Shown here: in pieces, positions 23,046 to 30,969 of the stretch
Position numbering within the stretch: position 1 is the stretch's first letter
Layout: the number at the start of each line of letters is the position of its first letter
The notes under the pieces: generated by a model
Told to the model about the DNA's origin: nothing
Database searches by the model: none
What the model saw: only the letters and a program-made list of their open reading frames with translations
Made by a program: the position numbers and the translations under genes
Assembly (NCBI GenBank): GCA_945864585.1
Contig: CAMBCF010000042.1
Coordinates: 1 to 38,662, forward strand
Direction of reading: 5' to 3'
Length of the DNA: 38,662 bases
DNA from: Bordetella parapertussis
GTDB lineage: Bacteria; Pseudomonadota; Gammaproteobacteria; Burkholderiales; SG8-41

Positions 23046-23428
23046 GGCAGTGCCATAGGTACCGGCGTTGATTTGCTTTTGAAGTTTAAGCATGGGTGGC
23101 GAGGCATAAGGTTATCCTCGCAGTTCAGGCTATGATCATGCGTGCCGGGGAAATAATTCGACTCCGGTACCCATGGCATTCGGAATGTCTTTCACCGTCG
23201 CCGGGTCAAAGTGGATCAGTGCCTGCATACGCTCGGCAAATTCTGAACTGCCTAAAAAAATCTACTCCACCAACGTCTCGTCGCAGAGTTTTACTCCCTT
23301 AGGAGTGAATGGTCTGGCGGGCCACATGGCGAAAGACAGTTTACACGGGATTTATCTTGGGTAAAGCAAAATGGCCTATGCTTTACCCAAACCGGCGTTG
23401 AGTAAAGCAGGCTTTACACAGGAGATCG
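23046..23428. other. 383-bp region without an intact gene; decayed coding traces and a 12-bp stem hairpin
   Basis: On the minus strand about 23150-23300 reads like decayed coding sequence in one frame: PKGVKLCDETLVE, a stop, then GSSEFAERMQALIHFDPATV. I could not name the family. At 23357-23390, TTGGGTAAAGCA and TGCTTTACCCAA form a perfect 12-bp stem with a 10-base loop. Confidence 0.45.
23357..23390. repeat. perfect 12-bp stem-loop
   Basis: TTGGGTAAAGCA (23357-23368) pairs with TGCTTTACCCAA (23379-23390) around a 10-base loop. A partial echo (GAGTAAAGCAGGCTTTAC) follows within 30 bases. No T-run follows on either strand, so it is not a standard terminator; it may be one end of a small repeat. 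Confidence 0.6.
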
Positions 23429-23493
23429 CAACTCCACCGCCACGCTGCGGAACCCCGACGAGAAGCAGCAATGCATCTGACGCCGTGACGTCT
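23429..23493 (-). pseudogene. remnant of a D-2-hydroxyacid dehydrogenase paralogue (N-terminal piece)
   Basis: On the minus strand the reading is ASDALLLLVGVPQ, matching the start of the intact enzyme (ASNVLLLLVGVPE). The expected start codon ATG is ACG here. It lies about 1.3 kb from the middle piece at 22024-22126; in the intact gene the same two regions are about 150 bases apart. It directly follows the stop of the oxygenase gene. Confidence 0.85.
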
Positions 23494-23501
23494 GCGGGCC
23501 T

Positions 23502-24551
23502 TCAGCCATAGCGGTTCGGCATCGCCGCCGTGCCGTGGCCTTGCTGGTGGGCGTAGTTGGCGCGGAAGAATTCCAGCACCAGATCGGCGTAGAGCGCTGG
23601 TGTGTATTTCGCCGGACGGTCCGCATCGGTGCAGGAGGGCAGCACCTCGATCATGCGGTACGGGTTCGGGCTGTGGAAGTAGGCGAGCGAGTAGCGGTCG
23701 GTGCGGCCGTCTACTACCACACCGTGCGGGGTCGAGCGGAAGCGGTCGTTCGACATGCGCCGCATGATATTGCCGAGGTTGACCAAAAAGGTGCCGGGGA
23801 TCAGCGGCGGCGACAGCCATTCCCCCGACGGCAACTGCACGCGGAGACCCGGCACCTCCATGCGCGCGAGGATGGTGAGAAAGCTGTTGTCGGTGTGCGG
23901 GCCCTGGCCGAAGGCGTTGTCTGCGTCCGAGGTCGGCGGATAGTGCAGCATGCGCAGCGTGGCATGGTTGTCGTCGGAGAACAACGGCGCGAAATGGCCG
24001 GCCGGCATGCCGAGCGCCACAGCGAAGGCAGGCAGCATGCGCTGGCCGAGTGCGTTCAGGGCAATGAAGTACGCCATCACGTTGTCGCGAAAACCGGGCA
24101 GCTCATGTGGCCACTGCGGCCACTGGTTGCGGCCGCGCAGCGGTTTGCCGGCGAGCACGTCCGCATGGTCGGCCGGCCGGTCGACGACGACGAAGAAGGA
24201 TTCGTTCTCGTTCGGCCGGGTCGCCTGGTGCACGGTCGAGTGGCGCTGCGTGCTGGCGTTCATCGACAGGTAGCCGACGTTGTTCTGGTCGAGCGCGAGC
24301 TTCAGCTTCGCATCCATCGGCAGCGCATGAAAGCGCCTGGCCTCGGCAAAGGTGCGCTCGGTCAGCGCCTCGGGCACGCCATGGCTCTTGATGTAGAAGA
24401 AGCCGACCCGCTCGCAGGCGTCGCGCACCTGCGCAGCCAGCGGCGCGAGGCTACCCGGCCGGCCGTCAAAGTACGGGCCGACGTCGATGATCGGGATCTG
24501 GCCGACCACGGCGTCAAGGTCCGCAGGGGCATGCTGCTGGAACAGGTGCAT
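23502..24551 (-). CDS. isopenicillin N synthase-family 2OG-Fe(II) oxygenase
   Basis: A 349-residue non-heme iron oxygenase. The N-terminal DIOX_N domain starts IPIIDVGPYF and has GFFYIKSHGVP. The jelly-roll core has iron ligands His219 and Asp221 (GPHTDNSFLTIL) and His276 (STPHGVV), and the 2-oxoglutarate-binding RYS motif at 286-288. Length and layout match bacterial members related to gibberellin/flavonoid-type oxygenases, whose substrates are mostly unknown. ATG 24551 is preferred (GGAG upstream); a TTG at 24599 would add 16 residues. A small inverted-repeat element lies just upstream and may have altered its promoter. Confidence 0.9.
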   Translation of the reverse strand: MHLFQQHAPADLDAVVGQIPIIDVGPYFDGRPGSLAPLAAQVRDACERVGFFYIKSHGVPEALTERTFAEARRFHALPMDAKLKLALDQNNVGYLSMNASTQRHSTVHQATRPNENESFFVVVDRPADHADVLAGKPLRGRNQWPQWPHELPGFRDNVMAYFIALNALGQRMLPAFAVALGMPAGHFAPLFSDDNHATLRMLHYPPTSDADNAFGQGPHTDNSFLTILARMEVPGLRVQLPSGEWLSPPLIPGTFLVNLGNIMRRMSNDRFRSTPHGVVVDGRTDRYSLAYFHSPNPYRMIEVLPSCTDADRPAKYTPALYADLVLEFFRANYAHQQGHGTAAMPNRYG

Positions 24552-24613
24552 GGAATGGGCTCCGCTTCGTAGGCCATCAGGTACTATCAGGTGCTGCAAC
24601 GGCCGCTGGGTGC

Positions 24614-24763
24614 CAGGGTAAATTTGTTCTCGGAGAATAGCGTAGGGTGGGCAGACAGGTTTATCGTCTGCCCACGCGGTTTGCTATCCGCGTGGGCACA
24701 AAAGCGTGCCCACCCTACCGTCATTGATTTTCATCATAAATTTCATAGAACAAATTTACCCTG
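24614..24763. mobile_element. 150-bp MITE-like element with 17-bp perfect terminal repeats and likely target duplication
   Basis: CAGGGTAAATTTGTTCT (24614-24630) and its exact reverse complement (24747-24763) bound a non-coding core with further dyads built on GTAGGGTGGGCA and TGCCCACCCTAC. The 9-base GCTGGGTGC lies directly before it (24605-24613) and again one base after it (24765-24773), as expected for a duplicated target. A related core in opposite orientation is at 27288-27386. It lies in the gap between the oxygenase gene and the SDR gene. Confidence 0.8.
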
Positions 24764-24944
24764 TGCTGGGTGCGGACTAGTGTAGCCGATTGCGGCGGCA
24801 GGGAATACACTCGCAACGGGTCGAAAGGGTGAGTTCGCTGGCTCATGCAATCGACCAGCTCCAGCCTGCCGACGAAGCATTTGAAATGCGCTGATTTGTT
24901 GTCGTTTACAATTCGATGGGCGCCTATACCGCACAGGAGGACGC

Positions 24945-25757
24945 ATGAGTAAGAACGGCAGACTGCAGGGCAAGATCGCCCTGATCACGGGTGCGAGCGG
25001 GGGCCAGGGGCTGGTCGAGGCCGAGTTGTTCGCGGCCGAGGGCGCGGCAGTTATTCTCGCGGACGTCAGCGACGGGCCCGGCAAGGCGCTCGCGAGCACG
25101 ATCGTCAAGCGCGGCGGGCGCGCGGCATACATCCACCTCGATGTCACAAAAACTTCGCACTGGACGCGCGCCGTCAAGTTCGCGCAGCGTGAATTCGGCG
25201 GCATCCATGTGCTGGTGAACAATGCGGGAGTGGTGAGCCGCACGCCGGTTGCGGATGTGACCGATCGCGAATGGGCGCGCGTGCTCGCCATCAACCTCAC
25301 CGGACCGATGATCGGCACGCGCGCGGTGCTGCCGCTGATGCGTGATTCCGGCGGCGGCTCGATCGTGAACATTTCGTCGACGGCGGCGCTGGTGGGCCAC
25401 CCCGGCGTTTGCTACGCAGCAAGCAAGTGGGGGCTGCGCGGTGTGACCAAGGCCACCGCACTGCAGTATCTGCCTTGGGGGGTGCGGGTGAATTCAGTGC
25501 ATCCAGCACAGGTAACAGAAACCGGAATGGAGGCGAACGCGTCGCAGGCTTATCGTGAAGCCAACAAGCAGGCGATCCCGATGGGGCGTGCGGCGCGGCC
25601 GATTGAGATCGCGCAGTGCGTGGTGTTCCTCGCGAGCGACGAATCGAGCTACATTACGGGCACCGAGATCGTCGTCGACGGTGGCGCAACCTCGATCGGT
25701 TTTCCGCACGTGCGCAACGTGCTCGCCGAACAGTACGAAAAGCACAGGCGCAAGTAG
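24945..25757 (+). CDS. short-chain dehydrogenase/reductase (SDR)
   Basis: A 270-residue classical SDR oxidoreductase. The cofactor motif TGASGGQG is at 15-22, NNAG at 92-95, and the catalytic Ser (about 144), Tyr157 and Lys161 are in place (YAASK). Asp40 after the second strand suggests NAD over NADP. The C-terminal segment SSYITGTEIVVDGGAT is normal. These enzymes oxidise secondary alcohols or reduce ketones; the substrate is unknown. A strong AGGAGG site precedes ATG. Confidence 0.92.
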   Translation: MSKNGRLQGKIALITGASGGQGLVEAELFAAEGAAVILADVSDGPGKALASTIVKRGGRAAYIHLDVTKTSHWTRAVKFAQREFGGIHVLVNNAGVVSRTPVADVTDREWARVLAINLTGPMIGTRAVLPLMRDSGGGSIVNISSTAALVGHPGVCYAASKWGLRGVTKATALQYLPWGVRVNSVHPAQVTETGMEANASQAYREANKQAIPMGRAARPIEIAQCVVFLASDESSYITGTEIVVDGGATSIGFPHVRNVLAEQYEKHRRK

Positions 25758-25933
25758 CCTGCGCACGCGAAGTCCCCCGGGAGGATTGCTGGTGAACTTT
25801 TCAGGAAAACCATAGGGCGTAGCAAAATTCACACTGCTGAATGTCGCCCATCGCGGATAGATTGCCATTAGGCGAATAATGGTGTTTGATGTCTATGCTT
25901 ATCCTGGCCATACACGTTCGCATGGAGAGTGCT

Positions 25934-26908
25934 TTGAAACACCACAGTTTGCAGATTGAGATTGCGTTCGCGCTGATGTGCGCCGCGCTTGCGCCAGCGC
26001 TGGTGTGCGCCCAGCCTTATCCCAGCCGCCCGATCCGGCTGATCGTGCCGTCCTCGCCGGGCGGGTCGCCCGATATCAGCTCGCGCATGTTCGCTCAGGA
26101 AATCGGCCAGCAGATGGGGCAGCAACTGGTGGTGGACAATCGTTCGGGCGCAGGCGGCGTCATCGGCTTCGAGATGGTTGCCAGAGCAGCGCCCGATGGC
26201 TACACGCTGGGCTATGCCACATTCGCGCTGTCGACGGTGCCCAGCTTGTTGTCCAATTTGCGTTATGACGCCACGCGCGATTTGCAAATGGTGATGCACA
26301 TAACCTCCACGCCCAATGTGCTGGCGGTGTTTCCGGGCCTGCCGGTGAAATCCACCGAGGAACTGCTCGCGCACGCTCGCAAGAACCCCGGCAAGCTGCA
26401 TTTTGGGTCGAGCGGCAGCGGCACGAGTTTGCATCTGGGCGGGGAGTTGCTGATGTCATTGACCGGGGTCAACCTGGTTCATGTGCCGTACAAGGGCGTC
26501 GACCAGGCGGTCGTGGCGTTGATCAGCGGCGAATCGCAGGTGCTCATGCACAACAGCACACCCATGCTCCCGCACGTGAAAGCAGGGCGTGTGCGCGGCC
26601 TTGCGGTAACCACATCCAAACGTGTGGCCGCCCTGCCCGATCTGCCGACGGTTGCCGAAGCCGGAGTTCCGGGCTTTGAGATTTCGCCGTGGGGCGGCAT
26701 CATGGCGCCGAAGGGCATCCCCAAAAACATACTCGCCCGCTTGAACACCGAGTTCAACATTGCGCTCAAAGCGAAACCGGTGCAGGACACCTATGCGGCC
26801 GCGGGCGTTGTATCCGTAGGCGGCACGCCGGAGCAATTCACTGCGTTCCTGCACAAGGAAACCGAAAAATGGGGCACGCTGATTCGACGTCTGGGGCTCA
26901 AGGGCTAA
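25934..26908 (+). CDS. Bug-type periplasmic substrate-binding protein
   Basis: A receptor of about 324 residues with signal peptide (ending LVCAQ), then PYPSRPIRLIVPSSPGGSPD, VVDNRSGAGG, ARAAPDGYTLGYAT and HVPYKGVDQ, the usual Bug/TctC motifs. TTG 25934 is preferred because GGAGAG lies 5 bases before it; ATG 25922 would add four residues but has no ribosome site. It is followed after 15 bases by the small EthD-like gene, so the two are probably co-transcribed. No tripartite membrane components are near. Confidence 0.9.
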   Translation: MKHHSLQIEIAFALMCAALAPALVCAQPYPSRPIRLIVPSSPGGSPDISSRMFAQEIGQQMGQQLVVDNRSGAGGVIGFEMVARAAPDGYTLGYATFALSTVPSLLSNLRYDATRDLQMVMHITSTPNVLAVFPGLPVKSTEELLAHARKNPGKLHFGSSGSGTSLHLGGELLMSLTGVNLVHVPYKGVDQAVVALISGESQVLMHNSTPMLPHVKAGRVRGLAVTTSKRVAALPDLPTVAEAGVPGFEISPWGGIMAPKGIPKNILARLNTEFNIALKAKPVQDTYAAAGVVSVGGTPEQFTAFLHKETEKWGTLIRRLGLKG

Positions 26909-26923
26909 GCAGGAGGGAACGAG

Positions 26924-27244
26924 ATGACCGCCTATTTCATCGTTCGTGCCCAGGTCGTGGATCCGGCGGTGAAAGCAGACTTCGACCGCTGGTACCACGA
27001 CGAGCACCTGCCGGATGCACTCAAGGAATTCCATGCGCGGCGTGCGTGGCGCGGCTGGAGCGCGGTGGACACGTCCGTGCATCACGCCTTCTACGAATTT
27101 GACACCCTGGCGCAAGTACGGGCCGTTCAGGGCTCCGCTGCGCTCAAACGCCTGGTAGCAGAGTTCGACCGTATGTGGGGCGATAAGGTCACGCGCACCC
27201 GCGACTTAGTGGAGTTGATCCAGACCGTACCCATCGATTTCTAG
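26924..27244 (+). CDS. dimeric alpha/beta barrel (EthD-like) small protein
   Basis: A 106-residue protein with the ferredoxin-like half-barrel pattern: first strand AYFIVRAQVV, then DFDRWYHDEHLPDALKEF, whose W-Y-x-x-E-H-L-P motif is typical of EthD/DUF4286-like dimeric barrels, and a later FYEFDTLAQVRAV strand-helix unit. Such proteins often act as small accessory or isomerase-like enzymes in degradation pathways. It lies 15 bases after the Bug gene with an AGGAGG site, suggesting joint expression. Confidence 0.75.
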   Translation: MTAYFIVRAQVVDPAVKADFDRWYHDEHLPDALKEFHARRAWRGWSAVDTSVHHAFYEFDTLAQVRAVQGSAALKRLVAEFDRMWGDKVTRTRDLVELIQTVPIDF

Positions 27245-27287
27245 CCGATAGCCATTAATTCAAATAAATACATTTAAAATAATACAT

Positions 27288-27386
27288 GTGGGCACGTTTT
27301 TGTGCCCACGCGGTTACCAATCCGCGTGGGCAGACGATATAGCTATCTGCCCACCCTACGATTATTTTGAGAACAAATTTACCGTG
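27288..27386. repeat. second copy of the 24.6-kb small element, inverted, left end eroded
   Basis: Read as reverse complement, this stretch follows the 24614-24763 element closely: TTTGTTCT end, CGTAGGGTGGGCAGA, CGTCTGCCCACGCGG, CCGCGTGGGCACAAAAACGT. One terminal repeat is seen at 27370-27386 (AGAACAAATTTACC, with one mismatch near the tip); the other end is lost or diverged. It shows that the element is a dispersed family. Confidence 0.75.
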
Positions 27387-27447
27387 CAGCCCGTCTTGAC
27401 CCGCTATTCCGCGCTGTCATAATGCGGAACCTAAATGAGGACAAACC

Positions 27448-28368
27448 ATGACTATCCGATCGCTGCAGCACATCGCCCTGACCGTGCCCGACGCCGCTGC
27501 CGGCAAGCAGTTTTATACTGATTTCGGTCTGCAGGCGCGTGAAGATGGCGCACGGGTCGTCATGCGCTGCGCCGGCCGCGATCAGGATCAGATCATCCTG
27601 CTTGAGGGCGCGAAAAAACGCATGCACCATATCTGCTTTGGTGCGCGCGTCACAGCCATCAAGCAGATTGAACAGCGGCTTGAGCAACACGGCCACAAGC
27701 TCATCGATGCACCACGCGAGTCACCGGCGGAAGGTATCTGGTTTACGGACCCCGATGGTCTGCTCGTGAACGTGTGTGCACAAACCCCCGCGCCGTGGCT
27801 GCCTGCCGCGGATTGGAAAATCAACAATCCGGGCCATCTCAATCGTTCCGGCGTCGCGGGCCACCCTGCACGCGATCTGGCGGTGCGGCCACGGCGTCTC
27901 GGTCATACGCTGCGCTTCACCGCTGATCTTGACAGGCAAACGGATTTTTACACCTACATCGTCGGCATGAAACTTTCCGATCGTTCGCCCGGCATAGTCT
28001 CGTTCATGCGCAGCGGCGAGGGCGGCAGCGATCATCATGTGCTGGGATTTATCAAGTCGGATCGCCCCGGCTATCACCACGCGAGTTTCGAGGTTGGCAA
28101 TATCGACGAGCTGGGGGTGGGCGCCTGCCGCATGCTCGACAAGGGTTACCGCAACGGCTGGGGTTTCGGACGGCACGTGATCGGCTCGAATTTTTTTCAC
28201 TATATACGCGACCCCTGGGGCAGTCTCGCCGAATATTTCTGCGATGTCGACTACATACCCGATAACTTTGACTGGCAACCCACAGACTATCCGGCGGCAG
28301 ATTCACTGTACGCGTGGGGGCCCAGCGTACCCGATGATTTCGGCGCTAATTTTGAAGCGGGCGATTGA
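27448..28368 (+). CDS. VOC-family extradiol dioxygenase-like protein
   Basis: A 306-residue protein with two vicinal-oxygen-chelate domains, as in catechol 2,3-dioxygenases of the BphC/MhpB-type I class. Candidate metal ligands are in the second domain: His in RRLGHTLRF, His in PGYHHASFEV and Glu in GSLAEYFCD. The first domain (LQHIALTVPD) is the usual non-catalytic repeat. Such enzymes cleave catecholic rings next to two hydroxyls using Fe(II). Whether the substrate is a true catechol is unknown. The gene is alone between two small repeat elements. Confidence 0.85.
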   Translation: MTIRSLQHIALTVPDAAAGKQFYTDFGLQAREDGARVVMRCAGRDQDQIILLEGAKKRMHHICFGARVTAIKQIEQRLEQHGHKLIDAPRESPAEGIWFTDPDGLLVNVCAQTPAPWLPAADWKINNPGHLNRSGVAGHPARDLAVRPRRLGHTLRFTADLDRQTDFYTYIVGMKLSDRSPGIVSFMRSGEGGSDHHVLGFIKSDRPGYHHASFEVGNIDELGVGACRMLDKGYRNGWGFGRHVIGSNFFHYIRDPWGSLAEYFCDVDYIPDNFDWQPTDYPAADSLYAWGPSVPDDFGANFEAGD

Positions 28369-28416
28369 TTTTAAAAAAACAGATCTAGCAAGCATCCACG
28401 TGGATCCACATCAACA

Positions 28417-28530
28417 CCGTCATACCGGCGAAGGCCGGTATCCAGTACGTAAACCCGATCTGCAGGATCAAGATTCAAGATGCTTCGCATAACGATACAC
28501 ACTGGATACCGGCCTCCGCCGGTATGACGG
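28417..28530. mobile_element. 114-bp inverted-repeat element (30-bp ends)
   Basis: The 30 bases from 28417 (CCGTCATACCGGCGAAGGCC...) and the last 30 before 28531 (...CCGCCGGTATGACGG) are inverted copies with one mismatch, and each end is itself a hairpin. No coding capacity. CCGTCATxCCGG-type elements are frequent dispersed repeats in betaproteobacteria. It lies between the VOC gene and the ABC transporter operon. No clear target duplication. Confidence 0.7.
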
Positions 28531-28658
28531 GAGTAGTGGAGAGATGTTCAATAGCGACATTGTTTGACAAGCAGGCACGCCGCCCCGCATCATTGGTAAA
28601 ACAAATCAACTGGCCGCAAAGGCCGCTTCCGCGTGTTTACCCAAAGGAGACTTCCGCA

Positions 28659-29900
28659 ATGAAATTCATTCGTGTCATCGCCGCATTACTTGGCGCCGCG
28701 CTGTTGACGGCATCCGGATTACTGTTCGCGCAAGCCACGCAACCCGTCAAGATCGGCATGAGCATGCCGCAAACCGGCCCGCTCGGCGCCGGCGGCCAGG
28801 CGGCGCTGCTCGCGCTGCGCATGTGGGTCGAAGACGTGAATGGCAAGGGCGGCTTGCTCGGACGCAAGGTCGAATTCATCGTCTACGACGACCAGACCAA
28901 TCCGGCGCTGACGCCGGGCATCTACACCAAGTTGCTTGACATCGACAAGGTTGATCTCTTAATCGCACCTTACGGCACGGTGCCCACCGGGCCGATCATG
29001 CCGCTGGTGAAGCAGCGCGGACTGCTGCTGATGGGCAATTTTTCGTTCCAGGCGAACCGCACGGTGAAACACGACATGTGGTTTAACAACTCGCCGTGGA
29101 ACGACGCCTCGAGCTGGTCCGACGGCTTTTTCAAGGCCGGCGAAAAAGTCGGCGCGAAGAGCATCGCGATTCTTGCCGCCGATCAGGAGTTCGCGCAAAA
29201 TCTCGCCAACGGAGCGCGCGAGCTTGCCAAGAAGGCCGGCTTAACAAACGTCTACGACCAGAACTACCCGCCGGCGACGGTGGATTTTTCTTCGATGATT
29301 CGCGCCATCCGTGCCGCCAAGCCCGACATGGTGTTTGTCATGTCCTACCCCAACGACTCCGTCGCCATTGTGCGCGCAGTGAACGAGATCGGCGTGGGCG
29401 AGTCGGTGAAGCTATTCGGCGGCGGCATGGTCGGACTGCAATTCACACCCACCATGGTTGCGCTTGGCAGCTCGTTAAATGGCATCGTCAACTACAACTC
29501 GTGGGTGCCGGGCATCAAGCATCCCGGAATCGACGAGTTTCTGGAGCGCTACGCCAAACGCGCAGCGGAAGCGAAAGTCGATCCGCTCGGATTCTATTTG
29601 CCACCGTTCAACTACGCCATTGGCCAGATGCTGGAGCAGGCAATCAACGCCACCAAGAGCTTTGATCACAAGACGCTGGCAGCCTACCTGCGCAAGAACG
29701 AGATGCGCACCATCGTCGGCCCGATCCGCTACGGCGCGGACGGCGAGTGGGCAACCCCGCGCGTGGTGCAAGCGCAGTTCCGCGGCATTGTGGACAAAAA
29801 TATGGATCAGTTCCGCCAGCCGGGCAAACAGGTCGTGCTGTACCCGGAGCAGTACAAGACCGGTGAGGTAGTGGCACCATTTGAGAAGGCGCGAAAATAA
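28659..29900 (+). CDS. ABC transporter periplasmic binding protein, branched-chain amino acid/aromatic acid type
   Basis: A 413-residue LivJ/LivK-like receptor (Peripla_BP_6 type). A signal peptide ends LLFAQA, then VKIGMSMPQTGPLGAGGQ, LLGRKVEFIVYDDQTNP and YGTVPTGPIMPLVKQRG, the standard first lobe, with the second lobe in the latter half (LFGGGMVGLQFTPTM). Ligands of this group include amino acids, amides, benzoates and other carboxylates. AAAGGAGA precedes ATG 28659. It heads a plus-strand transport operon with the permease and ATPase genes, although small repeats sit in two of the gaps. Confidence 0.92.
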   Translation: MKFIRVIAALLGAALLTASGLLFAQATQPVKIGMSMPQTGPLGAGGQAALLALRMWVEDVNGKGGLLGRKVEFIVYDDQTNPALTPGIYTKLLDIDKVDLLIAPYGTVPTGPIMPLVKQRGLLLMGNFSFQANRTVKHDMWFNNSPWNDASSWSDGFFKAGEKVGAKSIAILAADQEFAQNLANGARELAKKAGLTNVYDQNYPPATVDFSSMIRAIRAAKPDMVFVMSYPNDSVAIVRAVNEIGVGESVKLFGGGMVGLQFTPTMVALGSSLNGIVNYNSWVPGIKHPGIDEFLERYAKRAAEAKVDPLGFYLPPFNYAIGQMLEQAINATKSFDHKTLAAYLRKNEMRTIVGPIRYGADGEWATPRVVQAQFRGIVDKNMDQFRQPGKQVVLYPEQYKTGEVVAPFEKARK

Positions 29901-29960
29901 GTACGCTGGTGAGGGTGTTGGAAGTTCTTGAGCTGCCGTTGTACATGTCTCCAATCTTCA

Positions 29961-30045
29961 CCCCATCCCCCTCCCAACCTCCCCCTTGAAGGGGGAGGAG
30001 CTCTAGTCCCTCCCCTTCAGGGGGAGGGTCAGGGTGGGGGTGGGG
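29961..30045. repeat. C/G-rich inverted repeat between binding protein and permease genes
   Basis: CCCCATCCCCCTCCC at the left and GGGTGGGGGTGGGG at the right are near inverted copies; inside are two short hairpins, CTCCCCCTTGAAGGGGGAG and CCTCCCCTTCAGGGGGAGG. This is a common dispersed repeat form in proteobacterial genomes. In an operon it could form a strong hairpin that lowers expression of the genes downstream. Confidence 0.75.
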
Positions 30046-30087
30046 TGCGTTCACCCATTCACGCAGGATAAGAAATCCGTGTTCTCG

Positions 30088-30951
30088 ATGGATCTGCTGC
30101 TAGACGCCCTCGTGTTTGGCTTGCTGCTGGGCTGCTTTTACGCTGCCGTCTCAGTCGGCCTCACGGTGGCGTTCGGACTGCTCGACGTGCCGCACATTGC
30201 GCACCCGGCGTTCCTGGTGCTGGGCGCCTACTGCACCTGGCTGCTCAATGGTTATGGCCTTGACCCTATCGTTGCAGGCATCGTGCTGATGCCGTTATTT
30301 TTCCTGCTGGGAATGGCGGTCTACCGCTTTTATTACGAAACGTTCGAGCGGCGCGGCAGCGATGCCGGGTTACGCGGGCTGGCGTTTTTTTTCGGCGTGG
30401 TATTCATCATAGAGGTCGGGCTGGTGCTGCTGTTCGGCGTGGATCAGCGTTTGGTCGAAGCCGCCTACATCGGCAAGAGCTTTGATATCGGCGAGATGCG
30501 CTTGCCGCGGCGCATGCTGGTCGCGTTCGCGATGGCGCTGGTGCTGACCATAGGCCTGGCGCTGTATCTGTCCAAAACCTTTACCGGCCGCGCCATCAGG
30601 GCAGTGGCGCAGGACGAAACCGCGCTGCGCTTGATGGGTGCGAATCCGGTGCGCATCAAGCAATGGGCATTCGGCATCGCCACCGCAGTGACAGGGCTCG
30701 CCGGTGCGCTGCTCATCATCGTTGGCCCGGTAGAACCGACCATTGATCGCGTGTACATCGGCCGCACCTTCTGCGTGGTGGTGCTGGCGGGGCTGGGCAG
30801 CATGTCCGGCACACTGATAGCGGGCATCATCCTTGGCGTATCGGAGACCATTGTGCTCACTCTGCTGGGCGCGTCATGGGCGCCGGCGGTTTCGTTTGGC
30901 TTGCTGCTGGTGATGCTGGGCATACGCCCGCAGGGACTTTTTGGCAAATGA
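30088..30951 (+). CDS. livH: branched-chain ABC transporter permease (LivH type)
   Basis: A 287-residue integral membrane protein with about eight helices. It starts DALVFGLLLGCFYAAVSVGL and VAFGLLDVPHIAHPAFLVLG, the LivH signature (usually GLNLIFGVMRVVNFAHG), and has the ATPase-coupling loop RAVAQDETALRLMGANPVRI. The end AVSFGLLLVMLGIRPQGLFGK is typical. ATG 30088 directly precedes the first helix; a GTG at 30079 is a possible alternative. The stop is followed at once by livM. Confidence 0.9.
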   Translation: MDLLLDALVFGLLLGCFYAAVSVGLTVAFGLLDVPHIAHPAFLVLGAYCTWLLNGYGLDPIVAGIVLMPLFFLLGMAVYRFYYETFERRGSDAGLRGLAFFFGVVFIIEVGLVLLFGVDQRLVEAAYIGKSFDIGEMRLPRRMLVAFAMALVLTIGLALYLSKTFTGRAIRAVAQDETALRLMGANPVRIKQWAFGIATAVTGLAGALLIIVGPVEPTIDRVYIGRTFCVVVLAGLGSMSGTLIAGIILGVSETIVLTLLGASWAPAVSFGLLLVMLGIRPQGLFGK

Positions 30952-30969
30952 GTGGCAAATGAGCGGCAG

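Noticed and set aside
23535..24572. Plus-strand open frame (345 codons) opposite the 2OG-Fe(II) oxygenase
   Set aside because: The minus strand carries the iron and 2OG motifs in frame; the plus frame is a composition artefact.
24614..27386. Composite transposon formed by the two inverted related elements
   Set aside because: The second copy has lost one end, and no transposase or outer target duplication is seen, so independent insertions are simpler.
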